Shown in pieces: positions 1-8,705 of a stretch of DNA of 64,000 bases. Below the pieces are notes generated by a model, which did no database searches, was not told where the DNA came from, and saw only the letters and a program-made list of their open reading frames with translations. Source of the stretch: an uncultured Lachnospiraceae bacterium (GTDB lineage: Bacteria; Bacillota; Clostridia; Lachnospirales; Lachnospiraceae). The position numbers were made by a program, and so were the translations under genes. The stretch is taken from assembly GCA_934394565.1 (NCBI GenBank), contig CAKRQV010000012.1, positions 1 through 64,000 of the forward strand, given 5' to 3'. Within the stretch, counting starts at the first letter, position 1, and the number at the start of each line of letters is the position of its first letter.

Positions 1-220
1 TATTACCTTTATTATAAAACAAAAATGCCGGGGCGCATGAATTAAATTTCATGTACCCCAACATTTATTATAGAACCTTTTTTATATGAAAAGTATTGCA
101 ACCAAAAGAAAAGGGCAGGGGATTTCAGACAGAAGTGCTATTCATATTTTAAAAATGTAATATAAATTTAAAAGTGCACATATAAAAGGTGAACAGTATA
201 CAACTATAATTGAAAAATAC
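1..220. other. AT-rich non-coding end of window
   Basis: No convincing gene is visible here. An imperfect hairpin at 30-59 (GGGG/CCCC outer pairs, CATGAA/TTCATG inner pairs) is followed on the minus strand by a T-rich run, so it may be a second or back-up terminator for leftward transcription. The rest is AT-rich with no ribosome site followed by a long frame. Confidence 0.4.
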
Positions 221-251
221 TACTGCAGCCATGCATTGCATGGCTGCAGTA
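221..251 (-). terminator. Intrinsic terminator of metK
   Basis: A perfect 15-bp inverted repeat (TACTGCAGCCATGCA and its complement, one central base) lies 14 bases beyond the metK stop. On the minus strand it is followed by GTATTTTTC, giving the stem plus U-tract of a rho-independent terminator. Confidence 0.85.
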
Positions 252-265
252 TCAATTACCACGAT

Positions 266-1456
266 TTAGTTCTTATAGCTCATCAGTGTCTCAGCCTTGT
301 CAAGCTTCTCCCACGGCAGATCCAGATCGTTTCTGCCGAAGTGGCCATAGGCTGCGGTCTGTTTGTAGATCGGGCGGCGCAGGTCGAGCATCTTGATGAT
401 ACCGGCCGGACGCAGGTCGAAGTTTTCACGGATGATCTCTACGAGACGGGAATCGGACAGCTTGCCTGTACCGAAGGTATCGACCATGATAGATGTCGGA
501 TGAGCAACACCGATGGCATAGGACAGCTGGATCTCGCACTTGTCAGCAAGGCCTGCGGCTACGATGTTTTTGGCAACGTAACGTGCGGCATAAGCTGCGG
601 AACGGTCAACCTTGGTACAGTCCTTACCGGAGAAAGCACCGCCGCCGTGACGGGCATATCCGCCGTAGGTGTCTACAATGATCTTACGGCCGGTCAGACC
701 GGAATCTCCGTGAGGTCCGCCGATAACGAAACGGCCGGTCGGATTGATGAAGAACTTGGTGTTTTCATCGACCATATCTGCCGGAAGGATCGGATCAAAG
801 ACGTACTTTTTGATATCTTCGTGGATCTGCTCCTGGGTAACATCAGGATCGTGCTGTGTGGACAGTACGACGGCATCGAGACGTACCGGTTTGTCGTTTT
901 CATCGTATTCTACAGTAACCTGTGTTTTTCCATCCGGACGCAGGTATTTCAGCGTGCCGTCTTTACGCACCCTGGTCAGCTGCAGAGCCAGCTTGTGGGC
1001 CAGGGCGATCGGGTACGGCATGTATTCTTCGGTTTCGTTGGTGGCGAAGCCGAACATCATACCCTGGTCACCGGCACCGATGGCGTCGATCTCTTCCTCG
1101 GACATGGTGTGCTCTTTGGCTTCGAGTGCCTTGTCAACGCCCAGTGCGATATCTGCGGACTGTTCGTCGATGGCTGTAATGACACCGCAGGTGTCGGCGT
1201 CGAAGCCGTATTTGCCGCGGGTATAGCCGATTTCACGAACGGTATCTCGCACGATTTTCTGGATATCTACATAAGCTTTTGTGGTGATCTCACCCATGAC
1301 CATGACAAGACCGGTTGTTGTGCAGGTCTCACAGGCAACACGGCTCATTGGATCCTGTGCTACGAGAGCATCAAGGATCGCATCGGAAATCTGGTCACAC
1401 ATTTTGTCCGGATGTCCTTCGGTTACGGACTCGGATGTGAATAAACGTTTTTCCAT
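266..1456 (-). CDS. metK: S-adenosylmethionine synthetase
   Basis: Cytosolic enzyme that makes S-adenosylmethionine from methionine and ATP. The 396-residue product has the family's usual length and begins MEKRLFTSESVTEGHPDK. The ATP/methionine motif GAGDQG is at about residues 127-132, and the second glycine-rich loop GGGAFSGKD lies further on. The start at 1456 is chosen because AAGGAG lies 7 bases upstream. A longer frame that would add 31 residues runs back through the riboswitch terminator and is not used. The gene is monocistronic: SAM-I riboswitch upstream, strong terminator downstream. Regulation is therefore by premature termination when SAM is plentiful. Confidence 0.97.
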   Translation of the reverse strand: MEKRLFTSESVTEGHPDKMCDQISDAILDALVAQDPMSRVACETCTTTGLVMVMGEITTKAYVDIQKIVRDTVREIGYTRGKYGFDADTCGVITAIDEQSADIALGVDKALEAKEHTMSEEEIDAIGAGDQGMMFGFATNETEEYMPYPIALAHKLALQLTRVRKDGTLKYLRPDGKTQVTVEYDENDKPVRLDAVVLSTQHDPDVTQEQIHEDIKKYVFDPILPADMVDENTKFFINPTGRFVIGGPHGDSGLTGRKIIVDTYGGYARHGGGAFSGKDCTKVDRSAAYAARYVAKNIVAAGLADKCEIQLSYAIGVAHPTSIMVDTFGTGKLSDSRLVEIIRENFDLRPAGIIKMLDLRRPIYKQTAAYGHFGRNDLDLPWEKLDKAETLMSYKN

Positions 1457-1496
1457 CTGTTTTCTCCTTTTTGTTAGAATGATTAGATATATGCAC

Positions 1497-1526
1497 AAAA
1501 AAATAAGTCCACCGATAAGCGGACCT
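1497..1526 (-). terminator. Riboswitch-controlled terminator in metK leader
   Basis: On the minus strand AGGTCCGC pairs with GGTGGACTT (8-bp stem with two G-U pairs) and is followed by ATTTTTTTG. It sits between the SAM aptamer and the metK ribosome site, which is the position expected for the expression platform of an OFF-switch. Confidence 0.85.
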
Positions 1527-1551
1527 AACATAACAAGCGTGTATGTCAACT

Positions 1552-1653
1552 CCCCTTATTGTTCGAATTATCGCTCAGGCTGGCACCTTCCTGTCTGGCA
1601 GGGGTTGCCGTGGTTTCATCGATCCTATGTATCTCCACCACTCTGAATAAGAG
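1552..1653 (-). promoter_or_regulatory. SAM-I (S-box) riboswitch aptamer
   Basis: Read on the minus strand the leader has the S-box landmarks in order: P1 strand CTCTTATT, AGAGTGGTGGAGA, the core CGATGAAACCACGGCAACC, then AAGGTGCCA, GAGCGATAA and the closing P1 strand AATAAGGGG. The two P1 strands pair over 8 bp. SAM binding to this fold is known to favour a downstream terminator, which is present at 1497-1526. Its place ahead of metK closes a feedback loop on SAM synthesis. Confidence 0.95.
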
Positions 1654-1675
1654 AACTTTATTTTTTGCTATAGCA

Positions 1676-1704
1676 ACTATACTTCCTTTTATAAGGAGCG
1701 TCAA
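1676..1704 (-). promoter_or_regulatory. Sigma-A promoter of metK
   Basis: Minus strand: -35 TTGACG (1699-1704), 17-base spacer, -10 TATAGT (1676-1681). Transcription would begin near 1669, just upstream of the SAM-I aptamer. Confidence 0.75.
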
Positions 1705-1823
1705 TAGGCAAATATAAGGAAATGTACGATTTAGAGTATTTTCACAAAAGATTTATAAAAAAGAAGCGTTTTCAGGGAAACTCCTATGCTATAATAAAGC
1801 GATACAAACAGGAGGAAAAGAAT

Positions 1824-3323
1824 TTGAAAAAACTGAAAACAAGGCTGATTATGGCTTTCGTACTGTTGCTGTTTATTCCATTGCTTCTGATCAGTACGGC
1901 CGTATTCGGTTTTTCTAAATATCAGATGTATGCGCTGGGAAAGACGTTCGGACTGGAGGTCACCTATGACAACCTGTCGGATAATGTTAATCTGATCAGC
2001 AACCTGACCAATGTTTATGTGGAAAAGCTGACAAAGCAGCTCAAAACAGACGATGACCGGCTGATGGATACCAGCTATCTGGAGAAAGTCAATACGGAGT
2101 TAAAGACCAGATATTCGGCATTGATTCTCAGAGTCGATGACAGGATTGTATACTCCGGGCTGGATGATACCTTATTTAATAACTGTGCCAGTATCCTTGA
2201 AGAACTGCCAAAATACAAGGGTTTCGAGGATGACGAGCATAATGGTGTATATCTCGGCGGGGATGTGCAGGTGCTGTTAAAACAGATTGATTTCACGACG
2301 GATAACCAGCAAAAGGGCAGTCTGTTTCTGGTGACAAGCTCTACGGCACTGGTACCGCATATCAAGTCGATGCTGTTTGACCTGTTACTGATCGCTGTGG
2401 TCGTGCTGGCACTGACAAGTATGGGCATGATGTACTGGATTTACAATAGTATCAAGGTTCCGTTAAATCAGTTGAAAGAAGCGACAAATAATATTAAAAA
2501 CGGCAATCTTGATTTCACAGTGGAGGGCTGTGCAGTAGAGGAATTAAATGATCTCTGCGAGGATTTTGAGGACATGCGCCGCCGACTGAAAGCCACGACA
2601 GAAGAGAAACTCAGCTTTGACCAGGAGAGTAAGGCGCTGATCAGCAATATCTCCCATGACTTAAAAACACCGATCACGGCAGTCAAGGGTTATGTGGAGG
2701 GCATCATGGACGGTGTGGCGGATACACCGGAGAAAATGGACCGCTATATACGCACGATCTATACCAAGGCCAACGATATGGATCGGCTGATCAATGAGCT
2801 GACCTTCTATTCCAAGATCGATACGAACCGTATCCCATACACCTTCAGTAAGGTGCATGTGGTAGATTATTTCGATGATTGTGTGGAAGAATTAAGCATG
2901 GAGCTTGAGGAACGGGGCATGGAACTGACATATGATAACCGTGTGGCTCCGGATGTGATGATCATTGCGGATGTGGAGCAGTTAAAGCGTGTTATCAACA
3001 ATATCATCAGCAATTCGATAAAATACATGGACAAAGAACACGGAAAGATCCAGATCCGCTTGAAGGATGTGGGCGATTTTATCCAGGTAGAGATCGAAGA
3101 TAACGGCAAGGGCATTGAGGCAAAAAACGTGCCGTATATCTTTGAACGGTTCTACAGGACAGATGCTTCGAGAAATTCCGCCAAGGGCGGCAGTGGCATC
3201 GGGCTTTCCATTGTGAAAAAGATACTGGAGGATCACGGCGGCAAGGTATGGGCCACCAGTGTAGAGGGAGAGGGAACAACGATCTGTTTCGTTATCCGCA
3301 AATATCAGGAGGTAGAGAGATGA
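1824..3323 (+). CDS. Membrane sensor histidine kinase
   Basis: Transmembrane sensor kinase, about 499 residues. TM1 is at about 9-31, an extracytoplasmic sensor domain follows to about 180, TM2 is at about 183-207, then HAMP, the HisKA dimerisation helix and a HATPase domain. The phospho-acceptor is His278 in SHDLKTPI. ATPase boxes are NNIISNSIKY (about 392), DNGKGI (about 426) and GGSGIGLS (about 455). I place the start at TTG 1824 because AGGAGG lies 8 bases before it. An in-frame extension to 1722 has no ribosome site and would put 34 charged residues before TM1. The stop overlaps the regulator start (ATGA), so the two proteins are coupled partners. The signal sensed is unknown. Confidence 0.9.
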   Translation: MKKLKTRLIMAFVLLLFIPLLLISTAVFGFSKYQMYALGKTFGLEVTYDNLSDNVNLISNLTNVYVEKLTKQLKTDDDRLMDTSYLEKVNTELKTRYSALILRVDDRIVYSGLDDTLFNNCASILEELPKYKGFEDDEHNGVYLGGDVQVLLKQIDFTTDNQQKGSLFLVTSSTALVPHIKSMLFDLLLIAVVVLALTSMGMMYWIYNSIKVPLNQLKEATNNIKNGNLDFTVEGCAVEELNDLCEDFEDMRRRLKATTEEKLSFDQESKALISNISHDLKTPITAVKGYVEGIMDGVADTPEKMDRYIRTIYTKANDMDRLINELTFYSKIDTNRIPYTFSKVHVVDYFDDCVEELSMELEERGMELTYDNRVAPDVMIIADVEQLKRVINNIISNSIKYMDKEHGKIQIRLKDVGDFIQVEIEDNGKGIEAKNVPYIFERFYRTDASRNSAKGGSGIGLSIVKKILEDHGGKVWATSVEGEGTTICFVIRKYQEVER

Positions 3324-4009
3324 ATAAGATATTGATCATAGAAGACGAAGAAGCGATCGCAGAGCTGGAAAAGGATTATCTGGAGCTGTCCGGATTCACC
3401 GTAGAGATCGAAAACCGGGGCGATACCGGTCTGAAGAAAGCACTGGAGGGGGATTTTAATCTGTTTATCCTGGATCTGATGCTGCCGGGCATGGATGGCT
3501 TTGAGATTTGCCGGAAAATCCGTGAAGTGAAAAACACACCGGTCATTTTAGTATCGGCGAAAAAGGACGATATCGACAAGATCCGCGGTCTGGGGCTTGG
3601 TGCAGACGATTATATCACAAAACCTTTCAGTCCGAGTGAGATGGTGGCCCGTGTCAAAGCGCATCTGGCCCGCTATGAGCGTCTGATCGGCAGTAATATG
3701 CCGGAGAACGATATCATCGAGATCCGTGGCATCAAGATCGACAAGACGGCCCGCCGTGTCTGGGTAAATGGTGAGGAAAAACAGTTCACGACCAAAGAAT
3801 TTGATCTGCTGACGTTCCTGGCACAGAATCCAAACCGTGTATTTACGAAGGATGAGCTGTTTTCAAAGATTTGGGATATGGAATCTATCGGAGATATAGC
3901 AACAGTTACAGTGCATATCAAAAAGATCCGTGAAAAAATCGAGTTTAATACATCAAAGCCACAGTATATCGAGACCATCTGGGGTGTCGGTTACCGGTTT
4001 AAAGTCTGA
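3320..4009 (+). CDS. OmpR/PhoB-family response regulator
   Basis: DNA-binding response regulator of 229 residues. The N-terminal receiver domain has the acidic pair EDE near residue 8, phospho-acceptor Asp52 in LDLMLPGMDG, and the conserved Lys in the KPFSP loop. The C-terminal winged helix (about 130-229) ends in GVGYRF, typical of OmpR/PhoB members. The start at 3320 follows AGGAGG and overlaps the kinase stop by four bases. It is the cognate partner of the upstream kinase. Target genes are not evident; the kinase-like gene at 4026 is in the same operon. Confidence 0.93.
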   Translation: MNKILIIEDEEAIAELEKDYLELSGFTVEIENRGDTGLKKALEGDFNLFILDLMLPGMDGFEICRKIREVKNTPVILVSAKKDDIDKIRGLGLGADDYITKPFSPSEMVARVKAHLARYERLIGSNMPENDIIEIRGIKIDKTARRVWVNGEEKQFTTKEFDLLTFLAQNPNRVFTKDELFSKIWDMESIGDIATVTVHIKKIREKIEFNTSKPQYIETIWGVGYRFKV

Positions 4010-4025
4010 TGGGAGCCAGGAAAAG

Positions 4026-4625
4026 ATGCATCATATATTTTATCTGATGGGAAAGAGTGCTTCGGGCAAGGATACGATCTACCAGAAGCTGCTTGAACAT
4101 GATACACTGGGCCTGGCCCATATTGTGCTGTACACGACACGACCGATCCGGGAGGGAGAAGTCGAGGGTCGGGAGTACTATTTTACCGATGAGGCGAAAC
4201 TGAGATCTCTGCAGGAGAGTGGTCATCTGATCGAGCTTCGGTCATATAATACCGTGCACGGAATGTGGCATTATTTTACGGCAGATGACGGACAGATCAA
4301 TCTGGAAAAACAGAATTATCTGGGTATCGGTACGCTGGAATCTTACCGGAAAATGGTGGAGTACTTTGGCCGTGAGGTCATGGTTCCGCTGTATATCGAG
4401 GTTGAGGATGGTGATCGACTGGAACGGGCGCTGACACGGGAAAAAAAGCAGAAAACGCCACGGTTTGCGGAGCTTTGCCGCCGTTTTCTTGCCGACTGCG
4501 AGGATTTTTCCGATGAAAAGCTTTCAGAAGCCGGGATCACAAAGCGGTATGAAAATGTGAATTTAGATGAATGTCTGGCAGAGATTGAAAATACGATAAA
4601 AACTATGGTATACTGTAACCGATAG
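4026..4625 (+). CDS. Guanylate kinase-like protein
   Basis: A 199-residue P-loop protein with the guanylate-kinase fold: Walker A GKSASGKD at residues 9-16, then YTTRPIREGE and REYYF, which match the nucleotide-monophosphate binding segment of GMP kinases. The lid and the final domain are less conserved than in housekeeping Gmk, so this may be a paralogue rather than the essential enzyme. It starts 16 bases after the response-regulator stop, behind CAGGA, so it is probably in the two-component operon. A longer frame back to 3930 overlaps the regulator and is rejected. The substrate is inferred, not proven. Confidence 0.75.
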   Translation: MHHIFYLMGKSASGKDTIYQKLLEHDTLGLAHIVLYTTRPIREGEVEGREYYFTDEAKLRSLQESGHLIELRSYNTVHGMWHYFTADDGQINLEKQNYLGIGTLESYRKMVEYFGREVMVPLYIEVEDGDRLERALTREKKQKTPRFAELCRRFLADCEDFSDEKLSEAGITKRYENVNLDECLAEIENTIKTMVYCNR

Positions 4626-4686
4626 GCTTTTTCGCTTATCGGTTACACTTGCCATGCCTGTGAAAAAGGTCCGGTGGACCTTTTTT
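4615..4686 (+). terminator. Terminator pair after the kinase-like gene
   Basis: Two hairpins lie in series. The first, GTAACCGATA...TATCGGTTAC (4615-4646), overlaps the stop codon. The second is a compact A5-GGTCC-GGT-GGACC-T6 terminator (4663-4686) with a clear U-tract. Confidence 0.85.
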
Positions 4687-4797
4687 ATATACATGTAGCC
4701 GAGACAGAACGGCAGTAAAGCATTTTGAAGGTCTGTTTTCGGGCAGCAGTGAAAATAAGCGGTGTCAAAACATCGCTATACGATACAGGAGGGTGCC

Positions 4798-5787
4798 ATG
4801 CCGGGATTTGACAGCGTTATCGGTCTTGAAGAGGTCGTTACCTATTTACAGCAGATCATTAAAACAGATAAGGTTGCGCAGACGTATATTTTTTACGGAG
4901 AGAGCGGAACAGGAAAGAGGCTGCTTTCGGGCATCCTGGCGATGACACTGCAGTGTGAAAAGCACGGTATTGAGCCGTGCCTGGACTGTCCGTCCTGCAG
5001 AAAGGCGGAGACGAGAAATCATCCGGATATCATTACCGTAATCCATGAAAAACCGGCGAGCATCGGTATCGATGAGATCCGCAGTCAGCTGGTGGACGAT
5101 GTCCTGATCCGCCCGGAGTGCAGTCCATACAAGATCTATATTGTGCCGGATGCGGAGAAGATGACGGTACAGGCGCAGAATGCCCTGCTAAAGACGCTGG
5201 AGGATTTGCCGCAGTATGCCAAGATCTTTCTGCTGACTGACAATGTGGATATGCTTCTGCCGACGATCCGTTCCCGCTGTGTCCATCTGGCGATGCGTCT
5301 GGTCAGCGAGTCCAAGGTCAAACAGTACCTGATGGACAGCTGTGATGTGCCGGATTATTATGCTGAGCTGGATGCGGCCTATGCCCAGGGAAATATCGGC
5401 AAAGCTAAAGAAATCGCATCTACCGGCATATTCCATACGAGGGTGGATGCCTGTGTGGATATGCTGTCAAAATCTTACCATATGCCGATGGCACAGGTGA
5501 CCGAATGCGTCAAACGTCTGACGGAGGAAAAAACGGATATTGACGAATATCTGGAATTGTTTACCATGTGGTTTCGGGATGTACTGCTGTATAAGGCAAC
5601 AGCAGAGGTGGATAAGCTTGTATTCAGACGTCAGCTTGATATGATCAAAAAACGTGCCAGCCAGAGTTCCTATGAGGGACTTGAGGAGATCCTGGCAGCG
5701 ATCGATAAGGTGCGGACGAGACTGAAAGCCAACGTAAACTTTGAGCTTACGCTGGAGCTTCTGTTTCTGACAATCCGTGAAAATTAA
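4798..5787 (+). CDS. holB: DNA polymerase III delta' subunit
   Basis: Clamp-loader subunit (329 residues) that helps place the sliding clamp on DNA. Walker A GESGTGKR is at about 34-41, and the zinc module has Cys at 53, 61, 64 and 67. The sensor segment ends in TIRSRC, the SRC motif of clamp-loader AAA+ proteins (about 156). Start ATG 4798 has AGGAGG close upstream, so the longer frame from 4762 is not used. It heads the block holB-ricT-trmN6-rsmI, which is also clustered near the origin in Bacillus subtilis (yaaT-yabB-yabC region). Confidence 0.93.
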   Translation: MPGFDSVIGLEEVVTYLQQIIKTDKVAQTYIFYGESGTGKRLLSGILAMTLQCEKHGIEPCLDCPSCRKAETRNHPDIITVIHEKPASIGIDEIRSQLVDDVLIRPECSPYKIYIVPDAEKMTVQAQNALLKTLEDLPQYAKIFLLTDNVDMLLPTIRSRCVHLAMRLVSESKVKQYLMDSCDVPDYYAELDAAYAQGNIGKAKEIASTGIFHTRVDACVDMLSKSYHMPMAQVTECVKRLTEEKTDIDEYLELFTMWFRDVLLYKATAEVDKLVFRRQLDMIKKRASQSSYEGLEEILAAIDKVRTRLKANVNFELTLELLFLTIREN

Positions 5788-5959
5788 AACAGACAGAGGT
5801 TACAGTTCACAGGTTTCCTGCGAGCCGTAACATTCGCAGTCCTCATGTAAAGTTTTTAGCGAAAAGAGGGCTGCGCATACCTGAATCAAGTTCGTGCATA
5901 TCTGAACAGCAGGCGTTCAGATGCTGAGCGAACAGTAACAAATAAGGAGCAGTTAAACT

Positions 5960-6838
5960 ATGATAAAAGTAATCGGCGTACGTTTCCGCCATGTAGGAAA
6001 GATCTATTATTTTGATCCGAAGGATTACCCGGTTTGCGAGGGTGATCATGTCATCGTGGAAACAGCCCGCGGTATTGAATATGGTTTCGTCGTACTTGGT
6101 CCCCGGGAAGTCAGCGAGGAAAAAGTGATCCAGCCGTTAAAAAGTGTGATCCGTATCGCCACACCGAAGGATGATGCGAGAGAAGAAAACAACAGAAAAA
6201 AGGAAAAGGATGCCTTTCAAATCTGTTTGAAAAAGATTCGGGAACATCATCTGGAGATGAAACTGATTGAGGCAGAGTATACCTTTGATAATAATAAGGT
6301 CCTGTTTTATTTTACCGCTGATGGACGTATCGATTTCCGTGAGCTGGTTAAAGATCTGGCCGCTGTGTTTAAAACGCGTATTGAGCTGCGCCAGATCGGT
6401 GTCAGGGATGAGACAAAGATTCTTGGCGGCATTGGGATTTGCGGACGGCCGCTGTGCTGCCACACATTCCTTTCAGAATTTGCCCCGGTGTCCATTAAGA
6501 TGGCCAAGGAGCAGAATCTGTCCTTAAATCCGACCAAGATCTCCGGTGTTTGCGGACGACTGATGTGCTGTCTGAAAAACGAGCAGGAGACCTACGAATA
6601 TCTGAATAAAAAACTTCCGACCATCGGCGATTATGTAACGACGCCGGACGGTTTAAAGGGTGAGGTCAGCAGTGTCAATGTGCTGCGCCAGCTGGTCAAG
6701 GTACTGGTGGATGTCAACGATGAAAAAGAGATCCAGGAATTTAAGGCTGAGGATCTGAAATTCAAACCCCGCCATAAGAAAGTGAGAGTTTCCGAAGAGG
6801 AAGCAAAAGCACTGGCAAAGCTGGAGAAGGACAGCTGA
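5960..6838 (+). CDS. ricT: PSP1-domain protein RicT/YaaT
   Basis: A 292-residue PSP1-family protein. In B. subtilis the homologue RicT (YaaT) works with RicA and RicF in a cytosolic Fe-S complex that supports RNase Y function, sporulation and competence. Two diagnostic motifs, CGRPLCC (about 161-167) and CGRLMCC (about 196-202), supply clustered cysteines likely to hold the Fe-S clusters. Start ATG has AAGGAG 11 bases before it. The gap of 172 bases after holB shows no other gene. Ric partners are not in this window. Confidence 0.92.
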   Translation: MIKVIGVRFRHVGKIYYFDPKDYPVCEGDHVIVETARGIEYGFVVLGPREVSEEKVIQPLKSVIRIATPKDDAREENNRKKEKDAFQICLKKIREHHLEMKLIEAEYTFDNNKVLFYFTADGRIDFRELVKDLAAVFKTRIELRQIGVRDETKILGGIGICGRPLCCHTFLSEFAPVSIKMAKEQNLSLNPTKISGVCGRLMCCLKNEQETYEYLNKKLPTIGDYVTTPDGLKGEVSSVNVLRQLVKVLVDVNDEKEIQEFKAEDLKFKPRHKKVRVSEEEAKALAKLEKDS

Positions 6839-6901
6839 TCCGCAAGGCGGCATTTTCCCCTGCTTTTGCGGCAGGGAATACTACACAAAAGGAATATTTA
6901 C

Positions 6902-7699
6902 ATGGAAATCATACTGAACGAGGGCGAGAGACTCGATGATCTGCAAAACGGTTACTATCTGATCCAGCAGACGAAGGATTTCTGCTATGGGATCGATGCG
7001 GTGCTGCTGTCGTGGTTTGCCAGAGTAAAGCCAGGGGAAGAGGTTCTGGATCTGTGTACAGGATCCGGTGTAATCCCGATCTTACTCAAAGCAAAGACGA
7101 AAGGCCGCCGGTTTGTGGGTCTTGAGATACAGAAACGGAGTGCAGACACAGCCGGACGAAGTGTTGCGTTGAACCATCTGGAAGACTGCGTGCAGATCGT
7201 GCAGGGTGATGTGAAGGAGGCTGTGGATACCTTTGGGGCAGCCTCCTTTTCTGTGGTCACCTGTAATCCTCCGTATATGACCGGTGGACATGGACTGACG
7301 AATGGGCAGGAAGCTAAAACAATCGCCCGGCATGAAGTGCTGTGTACGCTGGAGGATATCGTGAGTCAGACGGCGGCTTTATTAAAACCGCAGGGCAGGA
7401 TGTATATGGTGCACCGGCCTTTCAGGCTGGCGGAGATCATGGGTGTGCTGATGAAGTACGGACTGGAGCCAAAGCGGATGCAGCTTGTCTACCCTTTTGT
7501 AGACCGGGAACCAAATATGGTGCTGATCGAAGCTTTAAAGGGAGGGAAACCAAGAATTACGGTGGAAAAGCCGCTGATCGTTTATGATACACCGGGACAG
7601 TACAGTCAGCAGATCCATGAGATCTATGGTATGGACTGGCAGCCGGGCAGTGGACCGAAGGTGACGGTAACAACAGCAACGGCGGAGGAAAAGAGATAA
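6902..7699 (+). CDS. trmN6: tRNA1(Val) (adenine37-N6)-methyltransferase
   Basis: SAM-dependent N6-adenine methyltransferase (265 residues) of the TrmN6/YabB family, acting on position 37 of a tRNA. The SAM-binding loop is LDLCTGSGVIP, and the catalytic motif N122-PPY is typical of amino-methyltransferases acting on adenine. The frame extends upstream to 6866, but ATG 6902 has AAAGGA at good spacing and gives the family's usual N-terminus. It lies one base before rsmI, so the two are cotranscribed. Confidence 0.88.
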   Translation: MEIILNEGERLDDLQNGYYLIQQTKDFCYGIDAVLLSWFARVKPGEEVLDLCTGSGVIPILLKAKTKGRRFVGLEIQKRSADTAGRSVALNHLEDCVQIVQGDVKEAVDTFGAASFSVVTCNPPYMTGGHGLTNGQEAKTIARHEVLCTLEDIVSQTAALLKPQGRMYMVHRPFRLAEIMGVLMKYGLEPKRMQLVYPFVDREPNMVLIEALKGGKPRITVEKPLIVYDTPGQYSQQIHEIYGMDWQPGSGPKVTVTTATAEEKR

Positions 7700-7700
7700 T

Positions 7701-8552
7701 ATGACAGGAAAACTGTATTTATGTGCCACACCGATCGGCAATCTGGAGGATATAACCTTTCGTGTGGTGCGGATATTAAAGGAAGCGGATCTGATCGCGG
7801 CGGAGGATACGAGAAACAGTATCCGGCTTTTGAATCATTTTGAGATCAAAACGCCGATGACCAGTTATCATGAGTATAATAAGATCGAAAAAGGCCATCA
7901 GCTGGTGGAAAAAATGCTGGGGGGCATGACGATTGCCCTGATCACGGATGCCGGAACACCGGGGATTTCCGATCCGGGAGAAGAGCTGGTAAAGATGTGC
8001 ATCGAGGCGGGGGTACCGGTATCGAGTGTGCCGGGACCGGCAGCCTGTATTACGGCATTGACAATGTCAGGTTTATCTACGCGGCGCTTTGCGTTTGAAG
8101 CCTTTCTGCCATCGGATAAGAAAGAAAAGCAGAAGATTCTGGAAGAACTGCCGGTGGAGACGAGAACGATCGTGATGTATGAAGCACCGCATCGGCTGTT
8201 ACGGACGTTAAAGGAGCTGTATGAGGTGCTGGGCAACCGGCGGCTGACGGTTTGCCGGGAGCTGACAAAAAAGCATGAAACGGCTTTCTGTACGACATTT
8301 GCGGATGCCATTGACTGGTATACGGCCAATGAGCCAAAGGGCGAATGCGTGCTGGTGATCGAGGGCAAGAGCCGGGAGAGTATTGAGCAGGAAAAACAGC
8401 AGTCCTGGCAGGAGCTTTCGATCGAGGAGCATATGCAGCATTATGAAAGCCAGGGTGTGGCACGAAAGGAAGCCATGAAGCTGGTGGCAGCAGACCGGGG
8501 AACGACGAAGCGGGAGATTTACCAGTATCTGCTGGAGCATAAAGAAGAATAG
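7701..8552 (+). CDS. rsmI: 16S rRNA (cytidine1402-2'-O)-methyltransferase
   Basis: Tetrapyrrole-methylase fold enzyme that 2'-O-methylates C1402 in the decoding centre of 16S rRNA. The 283-residue product has the family signature GTPGISDPGEELV in its first half and the N-terminal LYLCATPIGNLEDIT. GGAGG lies just before the start. It closes the holB-ricT-trmN6-rsmI run. Confidence 0.95.
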   Translation: MTGKLYLCATPIGNLEDITFRVVRILKEADLIAAEDTRNSIRLLNHFEIKTPMTSYHEYNKIEKGHQLVEKMLGGMTIALITDAGTPGISDPGEELVKMCIEAGVPVSSVPGPAACITALTMSGLSTRRFAFEAFLPSDKKEKQKILEELPVETRTIVMYEAPHRLLRTLKELYEVLGNRRLTVCRELTKKHETAFCTTFADAIDWYTANEPKGECVLVIEGKSRESIEQEKQQSWQELSIEEHMQHYESQGVARKEAMKLVAADRGTTKREIYQYLLEHKEE

Positions 8553-8705
8553 TGCATGTGGGCAAAAAACAGAGAAAATTCTTCAGATTTTCCTTACAAT
8601 GAATCTGGAAAGGCTGTCTGACAGAGGCAGAGGACAGGCGCAGGAGCGTATAAAATAAAAAAGAAAGCGGGTGATCGTATCAGCAGTACGGAGTATGAAC
8701 GTTTT

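Noticed and set aside
236..1444. Long plus-strand frame opposite metK
   Set aside because: It is the mirror of metK, whose motifs, ribosome site, riboswitch and terminator are clear. The plus frame has no ribosome site or family features.
1457..1549. N-terminal extension of metK
   Set aside because: It would translate the riboswitch terminator; the start at 1456 has a proper ribosome site and the family N-terminus.
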